DNA from: an uncultured Psychrobacter sp.
GTDB lineage: Bacteria > Pseudomonadota > Gammaproteobacteria > Pseudomonadales > Moraxellaceae
Assembly (NCBI RefSeq): GCF_947488565.1
Contig: NZ_CANKZC010000003.1
Span: forward strand, 450,701-514,700
Direction of reading: 5' to 3'
DNA: 64,000 bases
Shown here: in pieces, positions 47,252 to 57,616 of the stretch
Layout: every line of letters begins with the position of its first letter
Numbering within the stretch: the stretch's first letter is position 1
Made by a program: the position numbers and the translations under genes
Notes under the pieces: generated by a model
The model's input: only the letters and a program-made list of their open reading frames with translations
What the model was told of the DNA's origin: nothing
Databases searched by the model: none

Positions 47252-48805
47252 TTATGCTCCTGACGTATCTATATAGTTGAGACTATCAAATAACATATAA
47301 ATATCGCTACCACTTTCAGGCTTCTGATTAGTGGCTAATTCAATAATTTTAAGAGACGGTATAGAAGTGATAACCACGTTCTTTGGTAATATTGCCTCGT
47401 TGATACGCATGAACATACCTGTACTCTTTGTGGCATGCTTATCGATTGTAGTTAGGCCGACACTATAGCTTGTTAATCTAATAATATAAGCCCACGCAAA
47501 TAGCAGCTCCACCGCCTGTGGCAGCTCTTCTGCGCCAAATTTGTCAATATAATAAATTAATGCATTATCAAAGACGTTACGGGTCAGCTTGTCGCCTTTA
47601 CGCCTTCGTTGATAGTTATTATAAGAATCTAAAGTATTTATTATTTTGGAGGCGCGCTTGTTTAAGGCGTGATCAAACAGGGTAACGATGTGCTCAGAAC
47701 TTGATGCTTGACCATTATTAATGGCTTTGTACTTGGTTATCAGAGCATCATAATGTGCCACCATTTCAAAAAACCGTCTTCCGTTAATGATGGTTTGGTC
47801 AATTGAAAAGGGATAAGCAGTGGGTGAGCCTGCGATCTTGCAATGAACGCTGTTGTTATAGTCATCAATATAGTGGTGAGTGATGGCTAAGCGTCTGGTA
47901 TAAGGTGGAAGTGTCTTGGACTCTAAAGTAATGCCTTTGAACTCTACGACATCATCTTTAGTAAATGTCTGCGCTGACTGACCCCGCGACCAGCGTCTAA
48001 TACGATATAAATGATTTGAGAATAATTTGTCCAGTCTGTCATCATCTAGATTTTCCCAGTAATTGACAGTCTTTATTCTTAATGCTTCATCACCAGTCTT
48101 AAACTCGCGTAAATGAAACGCTTTTAATAGATCATGAGGGTAAAGGTCTTTACCACGAGAGTTTTGTGAGTCAAAAAACTGAAAAGCTTCCGATTCATTT
48201 TCTAATACAAAGATAACAACTTCACATTTATGCAGTAAAAAGTCGATATGTTCGATGTTAAGCTCGCCACGGCTGATAATGCGTAGTATCTCTTGAAAGT
48301 TTGTATGCAGATTATAGACAGATATATCACTAGCAAAATTTTGCCGTTCAGCCAGCTTTGGCACGCTCTGAGTAAGATTACCTAATACCTCGCGAATCGT
48401 TTGCTCAGATTCAGGCTGAGTTGAGTCATCAAGATTATAATATTTGATAATCGCCATGACCGTCAGCATCAGCGTTAAAGTACGCTGTTGCCCGTCTACT
48501 ATATTCAAAATATTCTTTAAATTGTCTTCATCGTCTTTAGGGCGATGAAGTACAATAGTACCCAGTCGATAGGCGGACTTGTCACTTTGGGTTTTGATAT
48601 CGTTGAATAGATTGGCAATATTTTGCTGATTCCACTTATAAGGACGCTGGTAATCAGGAATGCTTAGCTCTGTCTCACTGAGTAGCTCAGATACAGTGAT
48701 AATTTTCTCGTGTAGCTTGTGCGACTTAGTGCTTTTAGTCTTATTCTGACTTTGTAGTGCTTGCATATTGTTGTCAGAATTACTCATACTCACCTTGCTC
48801 TTCAA
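47252..48805 (-). CDS. DUF262 protein 2
   Basis: A 517-residue protein with the DUF262 motifs SIPDYQRPYKW and NIVDGQQRTLTLML and QFFDSQNSRGKDLYPHDLLKAF (the conserved N-x-R-G-x-x-L block). A DUF1524-type HNH motif is not evident at the C-terminus, so it may provide only the NTP-binding/sensing half and act with its neighbours. It overlaps DUF262 protein 1 by 26 bases and abuts protein 3. In Campylobacter, a single DUF262 gene (rloF) sits between hsdS and hsdR; here three occur. Confidence 0.75.
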   Translation of the reverse strand: MKSKVSMSNSDNNMQALQSQNKTKSTKSHKLHEKIITVSELLSETELSIPDYQRPYKWNQQNIANLFNDIKTQSDKSAYRLGTIVLHRPKDDEDNLKNILNIVDGQQRTLTLMLTVMAIIKYYNLDDSTQPESEQTIREVLGNLTQSVPKLAERQNFASDISVYNLHTNFQEILRIISRGELNIEHIDFLLHKCEVVIFVLENESEAFQFFDSQNSRGKDLYPHDLLKAFHLREFKTGDEALRIKTVNYWENLDDDRLDKLFSNHLYRIRRWSRGQSAQTFTKDDVVEFKGITLESKTLPPYTRRLAITHHYIDDYNNSVHCKIAGSPTAYPFSIDQTIINGRRFFEMVAHYDALITKYKAINNGQASSSEHIVTLFDHALNKRASKIINTLDSYNNYQRRRKGDKLTRNVFDNALIYYIDKFGAEELPQAVELLFAWAYIIRLTSYSVGLTTIDKHATKSTGMFMRINEAILPKNVVITSIPSLKIIELATNQKPESGSDIYMLFDSLNYIDTSGA

Positions 48806-50606
48806 CTTCTTTGCCCATCGCTTTGGTGATCAGTCCAATCAGCTGATTGCGTCTATCTGCTATAAAACCGCCAAAATCATCCGCACGTAGAAGCTCAGGT
48901 GATAATGAGTGGCTGGCAAGTAGCTTATCCATCTCTTCATCTGCTAAGCCAACTTGCTTTTCATTTTGAATCTTAGATAAATAAATAGAGGGCGCATCGC
49001 CACCTATTTTACGATTGGCTTTGTACGAGATGCTGGTTTTATTAAGAATGCTGTCGTAAACCTTGTAATCTAGCCCTCGTTCATCACACCATTTTCGCGG
49101 GAAAATATGATGAATATCGAGCGCCAGTTCTTGCTCGGCATCTAGCTCTTGGATCGTGGCATTCCAGAACCAGTCTTTGGCACCTTCACGTAGTATCAGG
49201 ATGTTGATGGCTTTATAGGCTGCGCTATTACGCGAGCGCAAGCTAAGTAACCGCTCTGGTTGAAAAAAAGCATCGCTCACTGTGCGTGGTAGTTTGCTAT
49301 CATCCTCAAACCACTGTAGCAGTTCTTCAAAGTCATTAGCGATACGTGTCTCTACAGCGCCCCCGTATAGCTCACCAAGTACACCTGACCAATACCAGCG
49401 GGCTAGCTTTTCATAGATTCTCGGCTCAAGCCAGCGATTACCTAGCTTGGTCATCACTGCTGCTAGAGGAACGACTTGCGTGCTATATGGTAGCTCACTA
49501 CGGGCATAAAAATACTCTTTGCGTAAAAACTGCGCTGCTTGTTTAAAACCTTGCTCGACACTATCGGCGTACTGCTGCCATGCAGATAATGGTAGCTTAA
49601 GCATATCGGTGCGCTTGGCACTCACAGGGCGTAGTTGCTTGCCCGTTTTACCTGCGTCGATGTCAGCATTTCGCAAATCAAAGGTATGCAAGATAGTCAC
49701 AGCTTGTAGTACTTCAGTGGCCTCAGTGCCCTTTAGCAATAACTGCGTGCCAATGCGAGCTTTACGCGACTCTACATTGCGATCTTTTGATCCAAGCCAG
49801 TCATCACGCAGGTTATAACCCTCAGCGGCATAGCTTGCGGTGATCAGCTCAAACACCGACAGCTGAACGCCGCCTGTATTTACTTTTTCAAAAACTAAGC
49901 ATACCGCTTCTTTTGAGGATTCTTTTTTTAGCTCAATAACGGGCAACTGGTAGGTAGTAAATGGGTGAATAATCTTGGTCAAAAACTCCATAAATACAAA
50001 CATATCGCTTTGCTTGTCAGTATTCGTAGTCAAGTATTTACTTAGCTCAATCTGCCATACATTGGAGTTGAATATCTGATCACAAGGGAACATCATGTGC
50101 TCGCATTCTTTTTCGATAGTGGATAAATCTATATCGATATCACGTCCAAAGTTGCTTTTGATTTGTTTGTTTTCATCAACGGCGACGATGGCGTCCTCGA
50201 TATAGTCCTCGGACTCGATAGCCTTACGAATATCAAAGTAATAATGGCGTTGAATTTTTTTACCTTTACTGGTGCGGGTCTGCACTGGCGTCGTTAGCCC
50301 TATCGCTTGGGTCAGAGTGGTGAGGCGCTGTTGGCCGTCGAGTATGAGCTTTTGCGGCTCTATGCTTTTATCTATTAAGTTTTCGACACCTTCGACAGGA
50401 CGAGTTTGAAATCTGACCTCACCACCAGTCTCTAAGAGCATGACGGCACCTACTGGGAAGGAGCGGGCAATACTCACTAGCAAGTCTTTTACATGATCAT
50501 CATCCCATACCCAGCCACGCTGAAAGTCTGGGAGTTGAACTTTTCCAAGCTTGATATCGTTGAGTAGTTGGCTAAGGAGTATTTTGGTGGAGTCAAAAGT
50601 AGTCAT
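48780..50606 (-). CDS. DUF262/DUF1524 protein 1 (RloF/GmrSD-like)
   Basis: A 608-residue protein. VQLPDFQRGWVWDDDHVKDLL, FPVGAVMLLE and [12 protein letters not shown] make up the ParB-like DUF262 domain in the first 100 residues, followed by VFEKVNTGGVQLSVFELI. The C-terminus has DIHHIFPRKWC and NKTSISYKANRKIGG, the H-H-x-x-P and N residues of a DUF1524 HNH nuclease. It is 69 bases downstream of hsdS. It is most like the proteins called RloF in other Type I loci and likely restricts modified foreign DNA that HsdR would not cut. Confidence 0.8.
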   Translation of the reverse strand: MTTFDSTKILLSQLLNDIKLGKVQLPDFQRGWVWDDDHVKDLLVSIARSFPVGAVMLLETGGEVRFQTRPVEGVENLIDKSIEPQKLILDGQQRLTTLTQAIGLTTPVQTRTSKGKKIQRHYYFDIRKAIESEDYIEDAIVAVDENKQIKSNFGRDIDIDLSTIEKECEHMMFPCDQIFNSNVWQIELSKYLTTNTDKQSDMFVFMEFLTKIIHPFTTYQLPVIELKKESSKEAVCLVFEKVNTGGVQLSVFELITASYAAEGYNLRDDWLGSKDRNVESRKARIGTQLLLKGTEATEVLQAVTILHTFDLRNADIDAGKTGKQLRPVSAKRTDMLKLPLSAWQQYADSVEQGFKQAAQFLRKEYFYARSELPYSTQVVPLAAVMTKLGNRWLEPRIYEKLARWYWSGVLGELYGGAVETRIANDFEELLQWFEDDSKLPRTVSDAFFQPERLLSLRSRNSAAYKAINILILREGAKDWFWNATIQELDAEQELALDIHHIFPRKWCDERGLDYKVYDSILNKTSISYKANRKIGGDAPSIYLSKIQNEKQVGLADEEMDKLLASHSLSPELLRADDFGGFIADRRNQLIGLITKAMGKEVEEQGEYE

Positions 50607-50675
50607 TAATTTAAAAGTCCTTTTTATTCATTGTATTTTCTTTATTCATCCAATCGGCATGAGGTTCGACGTGAT

Positions 50676-51866
50676 TTAATCCACCAACCGCACCTTGCCA
50701 GTCAACAACTGCTGCATCATGCCTTGCTTGATGTCACGGGTTTTCTCCAAGCGCTGCTGCAGTGTCTGAATTTCTGCATCCATATCCGAAAGGATGGTAG
50801 CGATGGCGGTTTGTTCAATTGAGCTATTAGGTAAACTAACTTTCAAAGAACTAAATTCACTGATCCAGTGTCGTTTATGATCACCTACTTTATAGTCAAT
50901 ATTCGATAATAATAAATAAATTAACTGAATTGGTATAGAAGTAGACTTTGGCTTTAGGATTTTCATTGCAGAGGATTTAACTTTGAACGGAAAGTTTACA
51001 AACTGTGTGGCAGTTGTAAAATCATCAAATATGATTGTAGGAAGATTTCTATAGATTCCATGTGTTTCTTCAGTGTAACCAAGGATGAAAGACTTTCCAG
51101 CTGTTAATACAGGTGTAGTACCATCTTCAAGAAATTCATTGCCATCAATAATATATTTAGTAGGCTGCTCATAAGATAATAAATCCCTAAGCTCTACTAA
51201 ATCCCAATCCTCAGGAATCCGCCCCAACTCAGTTTGTTTAAATTCTTTTGGATTACCATCCTCACGAGTGGCAAACTCAGGTAAGCGAGTTTTGCCTGTG
51301 AGGAGCTGTTGCATCGTGCCCGTTTTGATCGCTTCTTTTTTGTCAATTAGCTTTTCTAACGATTGGATAAGGTTATCGATATCGGATAGGGCAGTGGCGA
51401 TGGCGGTTTGTTCTTTCAGGCTATTGGGAATTCCAACTTTTAATTTACTAAACTCACCAATCCAATGTCGCTTATGATCGCCCACTTCAAAATCAATATT
51501 AACTAATAATGAATGTATTAAAGAAATAGGGGCTTCATCAGACTTTGGTCTTAAAATCTTCATAGCTGATGATTTAACTTTAAATGGAAAGCTTACGAAC
51601 TGAGTTGCAGTTGTAAAGTCGTCAAAAATTATGACTGGAAGCTTTGTATTAATACCATGAGTTTCCTCTGTATAACCTAAAATAAAAGACTTACCAGCTG
51701 TTAAGACAGGAGTAGTGCCACTTTTAAGAAACTCTTTACCATTAATAATATACTTAGTCGGTTGCTCATAATCTAAAAGTTCACCTAATTTTTTAACCTC
51801 CCAATTCTCAGGAATAACACCAACCTCAGTCTGTTTATAACCCTCAGGTATCATAACGTTGCTCAT
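50676..51866 (-). CDS. hsdS: Type I specificity subunit HsdS with two near-identical halves
   Basis: A 396-residue specificity protein. Each half has a target-recognition domain and a helical linker: half 1 covers residues about 10-205 and half 2 about 208-396. The two TRDs share long identical stretches, such as TTPVLTAGKSFILGYTEE, IIFDDFTTATQFV, FPFKVKSSAMKIL and VGDHKRHWI; the linkers share EQTAIAT and MQQLLTGK. Identical TRDs should read the same half-site, so the recognition sequence is expected to be an inverted repeat. The start codon overlaps the hsdM stop. It lies between hsdM and the DUF262 genes. Confidence 0.92.
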   Translation of the reverse strand: MSNVMIPEGYKQTEVGVIPENWEVKKLGELLDYEQPTKYIINGKEFLKSGTTPVLTAGKSFILGYTEETHGINTKLPVIIFDDFTTATQFVSFPFKVKSSAMKILRPKSDEAPISLIHSLLVNIDFEVGDHKRHWIGEFSKLKVGIPNSLKEQTAIATALSDIDNLIQSLEKLIDKKEAIKTGTMQQLLTGKTRLPEFATREDGNPKEFKQTELGRIPEDWDLVELRDLLSYEQPTKYIIDGNEFLEDGTTPVLTAGKSFILGYTEETHGIYRNLPTIIFDDFTTATQFVNFPFKVKSSAMKILKPKSTSIPIQLIYLLLSNIDYKVGDHKRHWISEFSSLKVSLPNSSIEQTAIATILSDMDAEIQTLQQRLEKTRDIKQGMMQQLLTGKVRLVD

Positions 51867-54286
51867 TACGCCACTCCCATCGCTTGCAGATGCGCTGTCA
51901 CCTTTTGGCTTAATGTCTCTACCTCATCGACGATTTGCGATAAAGGCTCAGCATAGCGCTCATCCAGCTCTTTGATACGATTGGCAAGCTGAGCAGTGAT
52001 ACGCTCAATCTCATCTTCGATACCCCCTTGTAGCGTGGCGTGCCATTTATCCTCAATGAGTAGCGTCTTGATAGCCGCTTCATCCAAAGTCGGGTAATGC
52101 TCAAATACGGCTTTATCTAACGCATCTTGCGCTTCTTTTAATGATTTCTTGGCTTTGGTCTCAATATCGAAATAAGAAAGCAACTGATGGAGCACGTCTT
52201 TTTCATCACTATCGCTGGCGAGTTTTAGACGCGCGTTGACACTCGACTTAGTAAAACTGCCTTTGTCCGTAGCCGCGTCAGCGAGCAAGCCGTCTTCATC
52301 GCCATGATCTTCCGTATAGTCGGCTATGGTGCTTGAGGCGGTGTCTAGCTCAGCTTGCAAGTCATCGATATGGGCTTGCTCATCGCTATAGTAGCGCGCA
52401 ATGATAAGCGTAGGCGGGATCAGCTCGGCTTTATATTTGACCTTATTAATAATCAGATCAGGCTCTTCTTTTAGCTTTTCACCTTTAGCCACGACCAGCT
52501 TGCGTAGCTGACTGCCGATACTCCAGCCATCTTGGCTGATAGCATAGATGTCGTCCTGCAAGCTCTCACTCCAGTAGTCCATCAAGATTTGATAGATATC
52601 GTATTTATCGAGTAGTGGTGCATGAGCATAGCGTGCTAGCAGATCTTCACTAATTTTGTGAATAAGCGCTTTAGGTCTATCGCCTTTGGTGATGTCACTC
52701 AGCTGGTTAGCTTGCCACCAGTCATTGAATGGCGTTAAGCTTTGCTCAGCAAAGGCAATAAACTCAGGATGAGCCAATACTGCTGCTTTGACCTCGGTCG
52801 ATGCCACAAGACACTCACGATACCCATCACGCAAATCAGAAAATAGCGTCTGGCGTAAGGTAGGTAGTACTTGCCAATAAGACTCTAGAGAGTCGATATC
52901 GGCAACAGGGATACCGCCTTTTAAATGTGCGGTCAGATCATGCTGATCTTCATCGATACTGGCATCGATATAGCGTGGAATGTTTAAGTTATAATCGTTT
53001 TCAATGATCTCATCCAAGCCTACCATTCGGCTATAGCCTGTCAGAGCGATTTGAGAATTAAAAACATCGACGATTTTGTGAATGTCTTGGCTACGTAGGC
53101 GGTTTTTATTACCGTCTTTCATGTAGCCGCGGCTGGCATCGATCATAAATAGACCCGCATCCCCTTTTGCTCGGCTCTCAGCAGTATTTTTATCTATCAC
53201 GATGACACAAGCAGGGATGCCCGTACCGTAGAACAGGTTGGCTGGCAAGCCAATGATGCCCTTGATGTAGCCTTGCTTGATGAGGTTCTGGCGGATATGC
53301 GCTTCGGCATTGCCTCGGAACAGCACGCCATGTGGCAAGATCACTGCACCAACGCCCGTGCTTTTTAAGCTTTTGATGATGTGCAGCAGGAACGCATAAT
53401 CACCGTTCTTCTCAGGCGGGATACCCCAAGTAAAGCGGTCAAACTCATCCGACTCTGGATTTAAGCCACTGGTCCAGTTTTTATTACTAAAAGGCGGGTT
53501 TGCCACGATGAAATCAAAAGTCTTGAGCTGACTGCCTTCTACAAAGTGCGGAGAGGATAGGGTATTGCCCTTGTAGATATCTGCACCCGTCGCCCCATGC
53601 AATATCATGTTCATTTTTGCAAGTGCGGTAGTCGCAAAGTCCATCTCTTGACCATAGATCGTCAAGCCGTTTGGTGCTTCATCACTAACCTTTAGCAGTA
53701 GAGAACCTGAACCACAGGCCGGATCGTACACTGTCGCATCTAGTGGCGTATCGTCATCAACGCCGATAATCTTCGCTAGAATACGTGACACTTCTGATGG
53801 CGTATAAAACTGACCCTTTGATTTACCCGATTCGGTGGCGAAATGACGCATCAGATACTCGTAAGCATCGCCCAGCAGGTCATCACCATCAGCACGGTTG
53901 CCTGACAAGTCCAAACCTTCAAAGATACCAATGAGCTTAGACAAGCGGTCAACGTGCTCTTTGCCTTTGCCCAGTTTTTCTTCGTCGTTGAAATCTGCCA
54001 CATCGATGACACCGCGCAGACCGTTTGCTTCAGCCAGCTTAGCGATGATCTTATCGACCTTTTCGCCGATCTCTTTATCGCCTTTCAGCGCTACCATATC
54101 CTCGAAGCTACCGCCTTCTGGTACTACGATATCGCCAAAAACGTCGTCTTTATATTTATCAGAGACGTACTTCATAAATAGCATGGTCAATACGTAGTCT
54201 TTGTATTGACTGGCATCCATGCCGCCACGTAGCTCATCACAGCTTGCCCAAAGGGTAGAATAAATCTCGGTTTTCTTAAGTGCCAT
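51866..54286 (-). CDS. hsdM: Type I modification subunit M (N6-adenine DNA methyltransferase)
   Basis: An 806-residue protein. The SAM-binding motif DPACGSGSLLLK is near residue 185, the adenine-methylase catalytic motif ANPPFSNKNW near 260, and GQFYTPSEVSRIL just before motif I is the normal HsdM signature. The N-terminal HsdM_N domain begins LWASCDELRGGMDASQYKDYVLTMLFMKYVSD. A long C-terminal part (residues about 520-806) forms a predicted coiled-coil region that contacts HsdS. It is the first gene of the operon and is divergent from zorA; 54287-54791 is the shared promoter region. Confidence 0.93.
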   Translation of the reverse strand: MALKKTEIYSTLWASCDELRGGMDASQYKDYVLTMLFMKYVSDKYKDDVFGDIVVPEGGSFEDMVALKGDKEIGEKVDKIIAKLAEANGLRGVIDVADFNDEEKLGKGKEHVDRLSKLIGIFEGLDLSGNRADGDDLLGDAYEYLMRHFATESGKSKGQFYTPSEVSRILAKIIGVDDDTPLDATVYDPACGSGSLLLKVSDEAPNGLTIYGQEMDFATTALAKMNMILHGATGADIYKGNTLSSPHFVEGSQLKTFDFIVANPPFSNKNWTSGLNPESDEFDRFTWGIPPEKNGDYAFLLHIIKSLKSTGVGAVILPHGVLFRGNAEAHIRQNLIKQGYIKGIIGLPANLFYGTGIPACVIVIDKNTAESRAKGDAGLFMIDASRGYMKDGNKNRLRSQDIHKIVDVFNSQIALTGYSRMVGLDEIIENDYNLNIPRYIDASIDEDQHDLTAHLKGGIPVADIDSLESYWQVLPTLRQTLFSDLRDGYRECLVASTEVKAAVLAHPEFIAFAEQSLTPFNDWWQANQLSDITKGDRPKALIHKISEDLLARYAHAPLLDKYDIYQILMDYWSESLQDDIYAISQDGWSIGSQLRKLVVAKGEKLKEEPDLIINKVKYKAELIPPTLIIARYYSDEQAHIDDLQAELDTASSTIADYTEDHGDEDGLLADAATDKGSFTKSSVNARLKLASDSDEKDVLHQLLSYFDIETKAKKSLKEAQDALDKAVFEHYPTLDEAAIKTLLIEDKWHATLQGGIEDEIERITAQLANRIKELDERYAEPLSQIVDEVETLSQKVTAHLQAMGVA

Positions 54287-54791
54287 AGTTATAAATCTTA
54301 TTAGTAAAGTATATTAATATTGAATAAAAAAGCATTGCAGAATAGTAACACACAACCGTTTATTTGCCTGTTGTATAGGTTGACTTAAAGGGTTTATAGT
54401 CATCGAGTCTAGTGTAGATTCAGTGTGACTAAATGAGAAGGGTGTTTAGATAGAAACGAATGCTATACGTCATCTAATGACGTAAGGATATAAGAGTGCT
54501 CTAAAGGCAGTCGCATTTTAGCAACTATGTTGACTCATAATAGATCATTATAAGTACCGAAAATCGTCTAGTTTTTTTATAGATATTTAATGTCAACAGT
54601 TCTCTAGCTATTTGTTTATGTTACCATTGTATTTTTATGAGTTACAGCTTGTAATTAAAAAAACATAGGTCGCTGTCATAAAATTTTGATGGTGGTCTTT
54701 TTATTGAACCAGTTTTAGTTTAACGATAGTTAGATATAACAGACTGTCAACACAAGCGTTCAGTTCTTTCGTAATAAGATGGGTGATATAG

Positions 54792-56861
54792 ATGGATTTT
54801 TGGTTAAAAGTGGCGCAAGTCTCGCAGGAGTATTTTGTATTCCCAGCATTGATTTCGGTTTTTGTTGCAATAGTCAGCATAATCTTTCGTTTAAATTATA
54901 CCAAACCGGCTAAAGCGCTAAATAACAAGCTGTTGCAGTTAACTAAGGAGCTAGAAGCGGTTGATGACACATCTGGGGTCAATAAAGACTTATTAGATGA
55001 GAAGTTTAGTAGTCATACGTCGTTAAGACAAGCGTGGTTGAATTACAAAAAAACCTTTCATGATACTTATGAGACTGTAGATGGGGAGAGCAGGGTTGTT
55101 CATTCACATGCAACCGTGCCAAGTGAAGCATTTTTTACAGAGTCCATCGTCGTAGATGTACCCTTAAAAGTAGAGTTTTATAAACATTTACCCGGCATGA
55201 TTACGGGCGTCGGTATTATTGTTACCTTTGCAGGTCTGCTCATTGGTCTACTAGCCTTTGACCCTGCTGGAAGTCCTGACACGGTTCAAGATAGCTTGAA
55301 CCTGCTACTCACTGGCGTTGCTGAAGCATTCATGGCGTCTGGAATGGCTATTCTGGTCGCTATGGTTATCACATGGCGTGAAAAGTCGTGGCTGAGACAG
55401 TGCTATGCACAACTGCAAAAGCTAAATACTACCATTGACAATGCCTTTATTCCCGATGACAGCGGTGAAGAATATCTAGCCAAACTATTAAAATCCTCGC
55501 AAGCAAACGAAGCCAATGCCCGCCAGCTCAAAGACAGTCTCGTTAATGATTTAAAAGCCATGATGACCAATCTGGTTGAAGAGAATAAAAAGAATCAGAC
55601 AGCTTTTGCGACTCATTTGAGTGAGTCTTATGCACAAACCAGTCAGTCGATGGCAACTCAAATAGGCGAGTCTATTACTGACAACTTACAAGGCCCATTA
55701 GATAAGATTGCCTCGAGCGTGCAGCAAGTGAGTGGTGATCAAGGCTCAGCAGTACAGGAACTAATGACTGATGTATTAACCGCCTTTATGAGCAAGCTTG
55801 AAACGACATTTGGCAGCCAAATGACAGGTATGAGTGAGATGATGACACAGTCTGTCACCGCTATGCGTGAGATGCAGTCAGGATTTTCTCAGCTCATCAC
55901 AGACATGCAAGTCAATAGTGAAACATCAACGAAGACGCTAGAGACGCAAATGACAAATATGATGGAAGATATCCATCAAAAGCAAAATGAGATGGCAGCT
56001 CAAATGAATGATATGGTAGAAAACCTATCTGCAGGCTCTGCCAAGATGAGTGAGCAAGGACTACGCGCTGCAGAACAGCTAAATACTAAGATGTCAGAGC
56101 TCGTCTCAGATTTGGGCGCCTCCATGTCAGGTCTGCTAAAAAATGTTGCCGAACAGCGCATCGAGCAAGATCGCCTGATATCAGATAATCAACAAAAACT
56201 TCATGAGCAGTCATCAACACTCATTGATAACTTAGGCGGCGAGATTAAAGAGCTGATAGCGCACAGCCAAGATGCCGTTCAGACGCATAAAGAGAACATT
56301 CAAAAACTATCTCAAGTCACCACCGATAGTATCACTGGTATGAACGAGGGCGCAGAAAAAATGCGCCGAGCGTCCGAGCAGTTTATGACAGCAGGTAGCT
56401 CGCTGAGTACAGTGACTGAAAAATCCTCAGAACTTATCGCTCAGGTTAATACCACCTCAACCAATATGACAAACGCAAGTAGTAACTTGATTGAATTGGT
56501 TAGAGACTATAAAAACTCTCAAAACAGCGTCAATCTTGCCATCGAAACGCTCGAGGGCCTCATTCAGCAATCAAAATCTGAGGCCGGGATGAGCAGCCAA
56601 CTGCTAAGTGATATGCAAGGCATGACAACTGCGCTTAATCAAGTGAAGGCAGAGATGCAAGAGTACTTAACAGAGGTCAGCAATGTGTTAGTGAAAAGCT
56701 TTGATAGTTTTGGCAGCTCTGTTGAAAGTAGCCTAAACCAGTCACTAGTATCCTTTGATAACACACTTGATCAAGCGGTCAAACGTCTTGCAACGGGCGT
56801 TGAGGGTCTAGGGAATGTGGTAGAAGATCTTGAAGATCTGACCCAAAAAGTCAGAGTGTAA
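54792..56861 (+). CDS. zorA: ZorA, Zorya motor (MotA/ExbB-like) subunit
   Basis: A 689-residue membrane protein. A first membrane helix (FPALISVFVAIVSIIF) is near residues 17-34, and two further ones near 135-160 (MITGVGIIVTFAGLLIGLLAF) and 175-200 (LLLTGVAEAFMASGMAILVAMVITW) are the MotA/ExbB-like pore helices. The remaining 480 residues form a long cytoplasmic coiled-coil tail, as in ZorA. With ZorB it makes an ion-driven rotary motor in the inner membrane. Start ATG follows a GGGTGA-type site. First gene of the zorABCD operon. Confidence 0.9.
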   Translation: MDFWLKVAQVSQEYFVFPALISVFVAIVSIIFRLNYTKPAKALNNKLLQLTKELEAVDDTSGVNKDLLDEKFSSHTSLRQAWLNYKKTFHDTYETVDGESRVVHSHATVPSEAFFTESIVVDVPLKVEFYKHLPGMITGVGIIVTFAGLLIGLLAFDPAGSPDTVQDSLNLLLTGVAEAFMASGMAILVAMVITWREKSWLRQCYAQLQKLNTTIDNAFIPDDSGEEYLAKLLKSSQANEANARQLKDSLVNDLKAMMTNLVEENKKNQTAFATHLSESYAQTSQSMATQIGESITDNLQGPLDKIASSVQQVSGDQGSAVQELMTDVLTAFMSKLETTFGSQMTGMSEMMTQSVTAMREMQSGFSQLITDMQVNSETSTKTLETQMTNMMEDIHQKQNEMAAQMNDMVENLSAGSAKMSEQGLRAAEQLNTKMSELVSDLGASMSGLLKNVAEQRIEQDRLISDNQQKLHEQSSTLIDNLGGEIKELIAHSQDAVQTHKENIQKLSQVTTDSITGMNEGAEKMRRASEQFMTAGSSLSTVTEKSSELIAQVNTTSTNMTNASSNLIELVRDYKNSQNSVNLAIETLEGLIQQSKSEAGMSSQLLSDMQGMTTALNQVKAEMQEYLTEVSNVLVKSFDSFGSSVESSLNQSLVSFDNTLDQAVKRLATGVEGLGNVVEDLEDLTQKVRV

Positions 56862-56879
56862 TTTTGGAGTGTATCGCTA

Positions 56880-57614
56880 ATGTTTGGTAATAATAGGTAC
56901 GCAAAAAAGCACCGTTCAAAAGATGAGGGTGAGAAACCTTTTTGGATATCATTTGCTGACTTGATGACCGCGCTTATGACCTTGTTTTTGGTGGTGATGG
57001 CAGTGTCTTTAATGGTAGTGACCAAAAAGATTAATGAAGCCACACAAGCAGAGAAAGAGCGCAGCTCAGAGATTTTAGATATTTGTACCAGTATCAAAGA
57101 TGACCCTACTTTAAAAGATCAACTGGTTACCGTCGACTGTAAAGAAAACCGTATTAACTTTGGTGAAGCAGGCCGCTTTGGTCATAACGATTATAGGCTT
57201 AATCCAGAAGGTATCAAGGCGTTAAGCGCCCTAGTACCTGTAGTCTTAGATGCTGCCAATAGTGAAAATGGTAAAAAATGGTTCAAGCAAATTGTGATTG
57301 AAGGCTTTACCGATACGGATGGCTCGTATTTATACAATCTAAACTTAAGCTTGCGACGCTCAGAATGGGTTATGTGCAGTTTGCTTGACCCAAAATTCAA
57401 CCCAGAGCTTAATCTAACTGCTGCACAAAAAAATCAAATTAAACAGTTGTTCCTAGCTGGAGGGGTTTCATTTAATGCTGCAAAAGACAGTAAAGAAGCT
57501 TCACGTCGGGTCGAGTTACGGATGCAGTTTTACGGCTTAAAAGAACAAGAGGATATCGAGGATCAACCCACCTTTGATGCCGTTTCTGTTGAAAGCTGTC
57601 AGTTACCAAGGTAG
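56880..57614 (+). CDS. zorB: ZorB, Zorya peptidoglycan-anchored stator subunit
   Basis: A 244-residue MotB-like protein. The N-terminal segment FWISFADLMTALMTLFLVVMAVSLMVV (residues about 21-47) is a membrane helix carrying the conserved Asp that carries the ion. An OmpA-like peptidoglycan-binding domain follows, with IEGFTDTDGSYLYNLNLSLRR near 140-162. It lies 18 bases after zorA, and the zorC start follows within three bases. It anchors the motor to the cell wall. Length and order match Zorya systems. Confidence 0.9.
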   Translation: MFGNNRYAKKHRSKDEGEKPFWISFADLMTALMTLFLVVMAVSLMVVTKKINEATQAEKERSSEILDICTSIKDDPTLKDQLVTVDCKENRINFGEAGRFGHNDYRLNPEGIKALSALVPVVLDAANSENGKKWFKQIVIEGFTDTDGSYLYNLNLSLRRSEWVMCSLLDPKFNPELNLTAAQKNQIKQLFLAGGVSFNAAKDSKEASRRVELRMQFYGLKEQEDIEDQPTFDAVSVESCQLPR

Positions 57615-57616
57615 AT

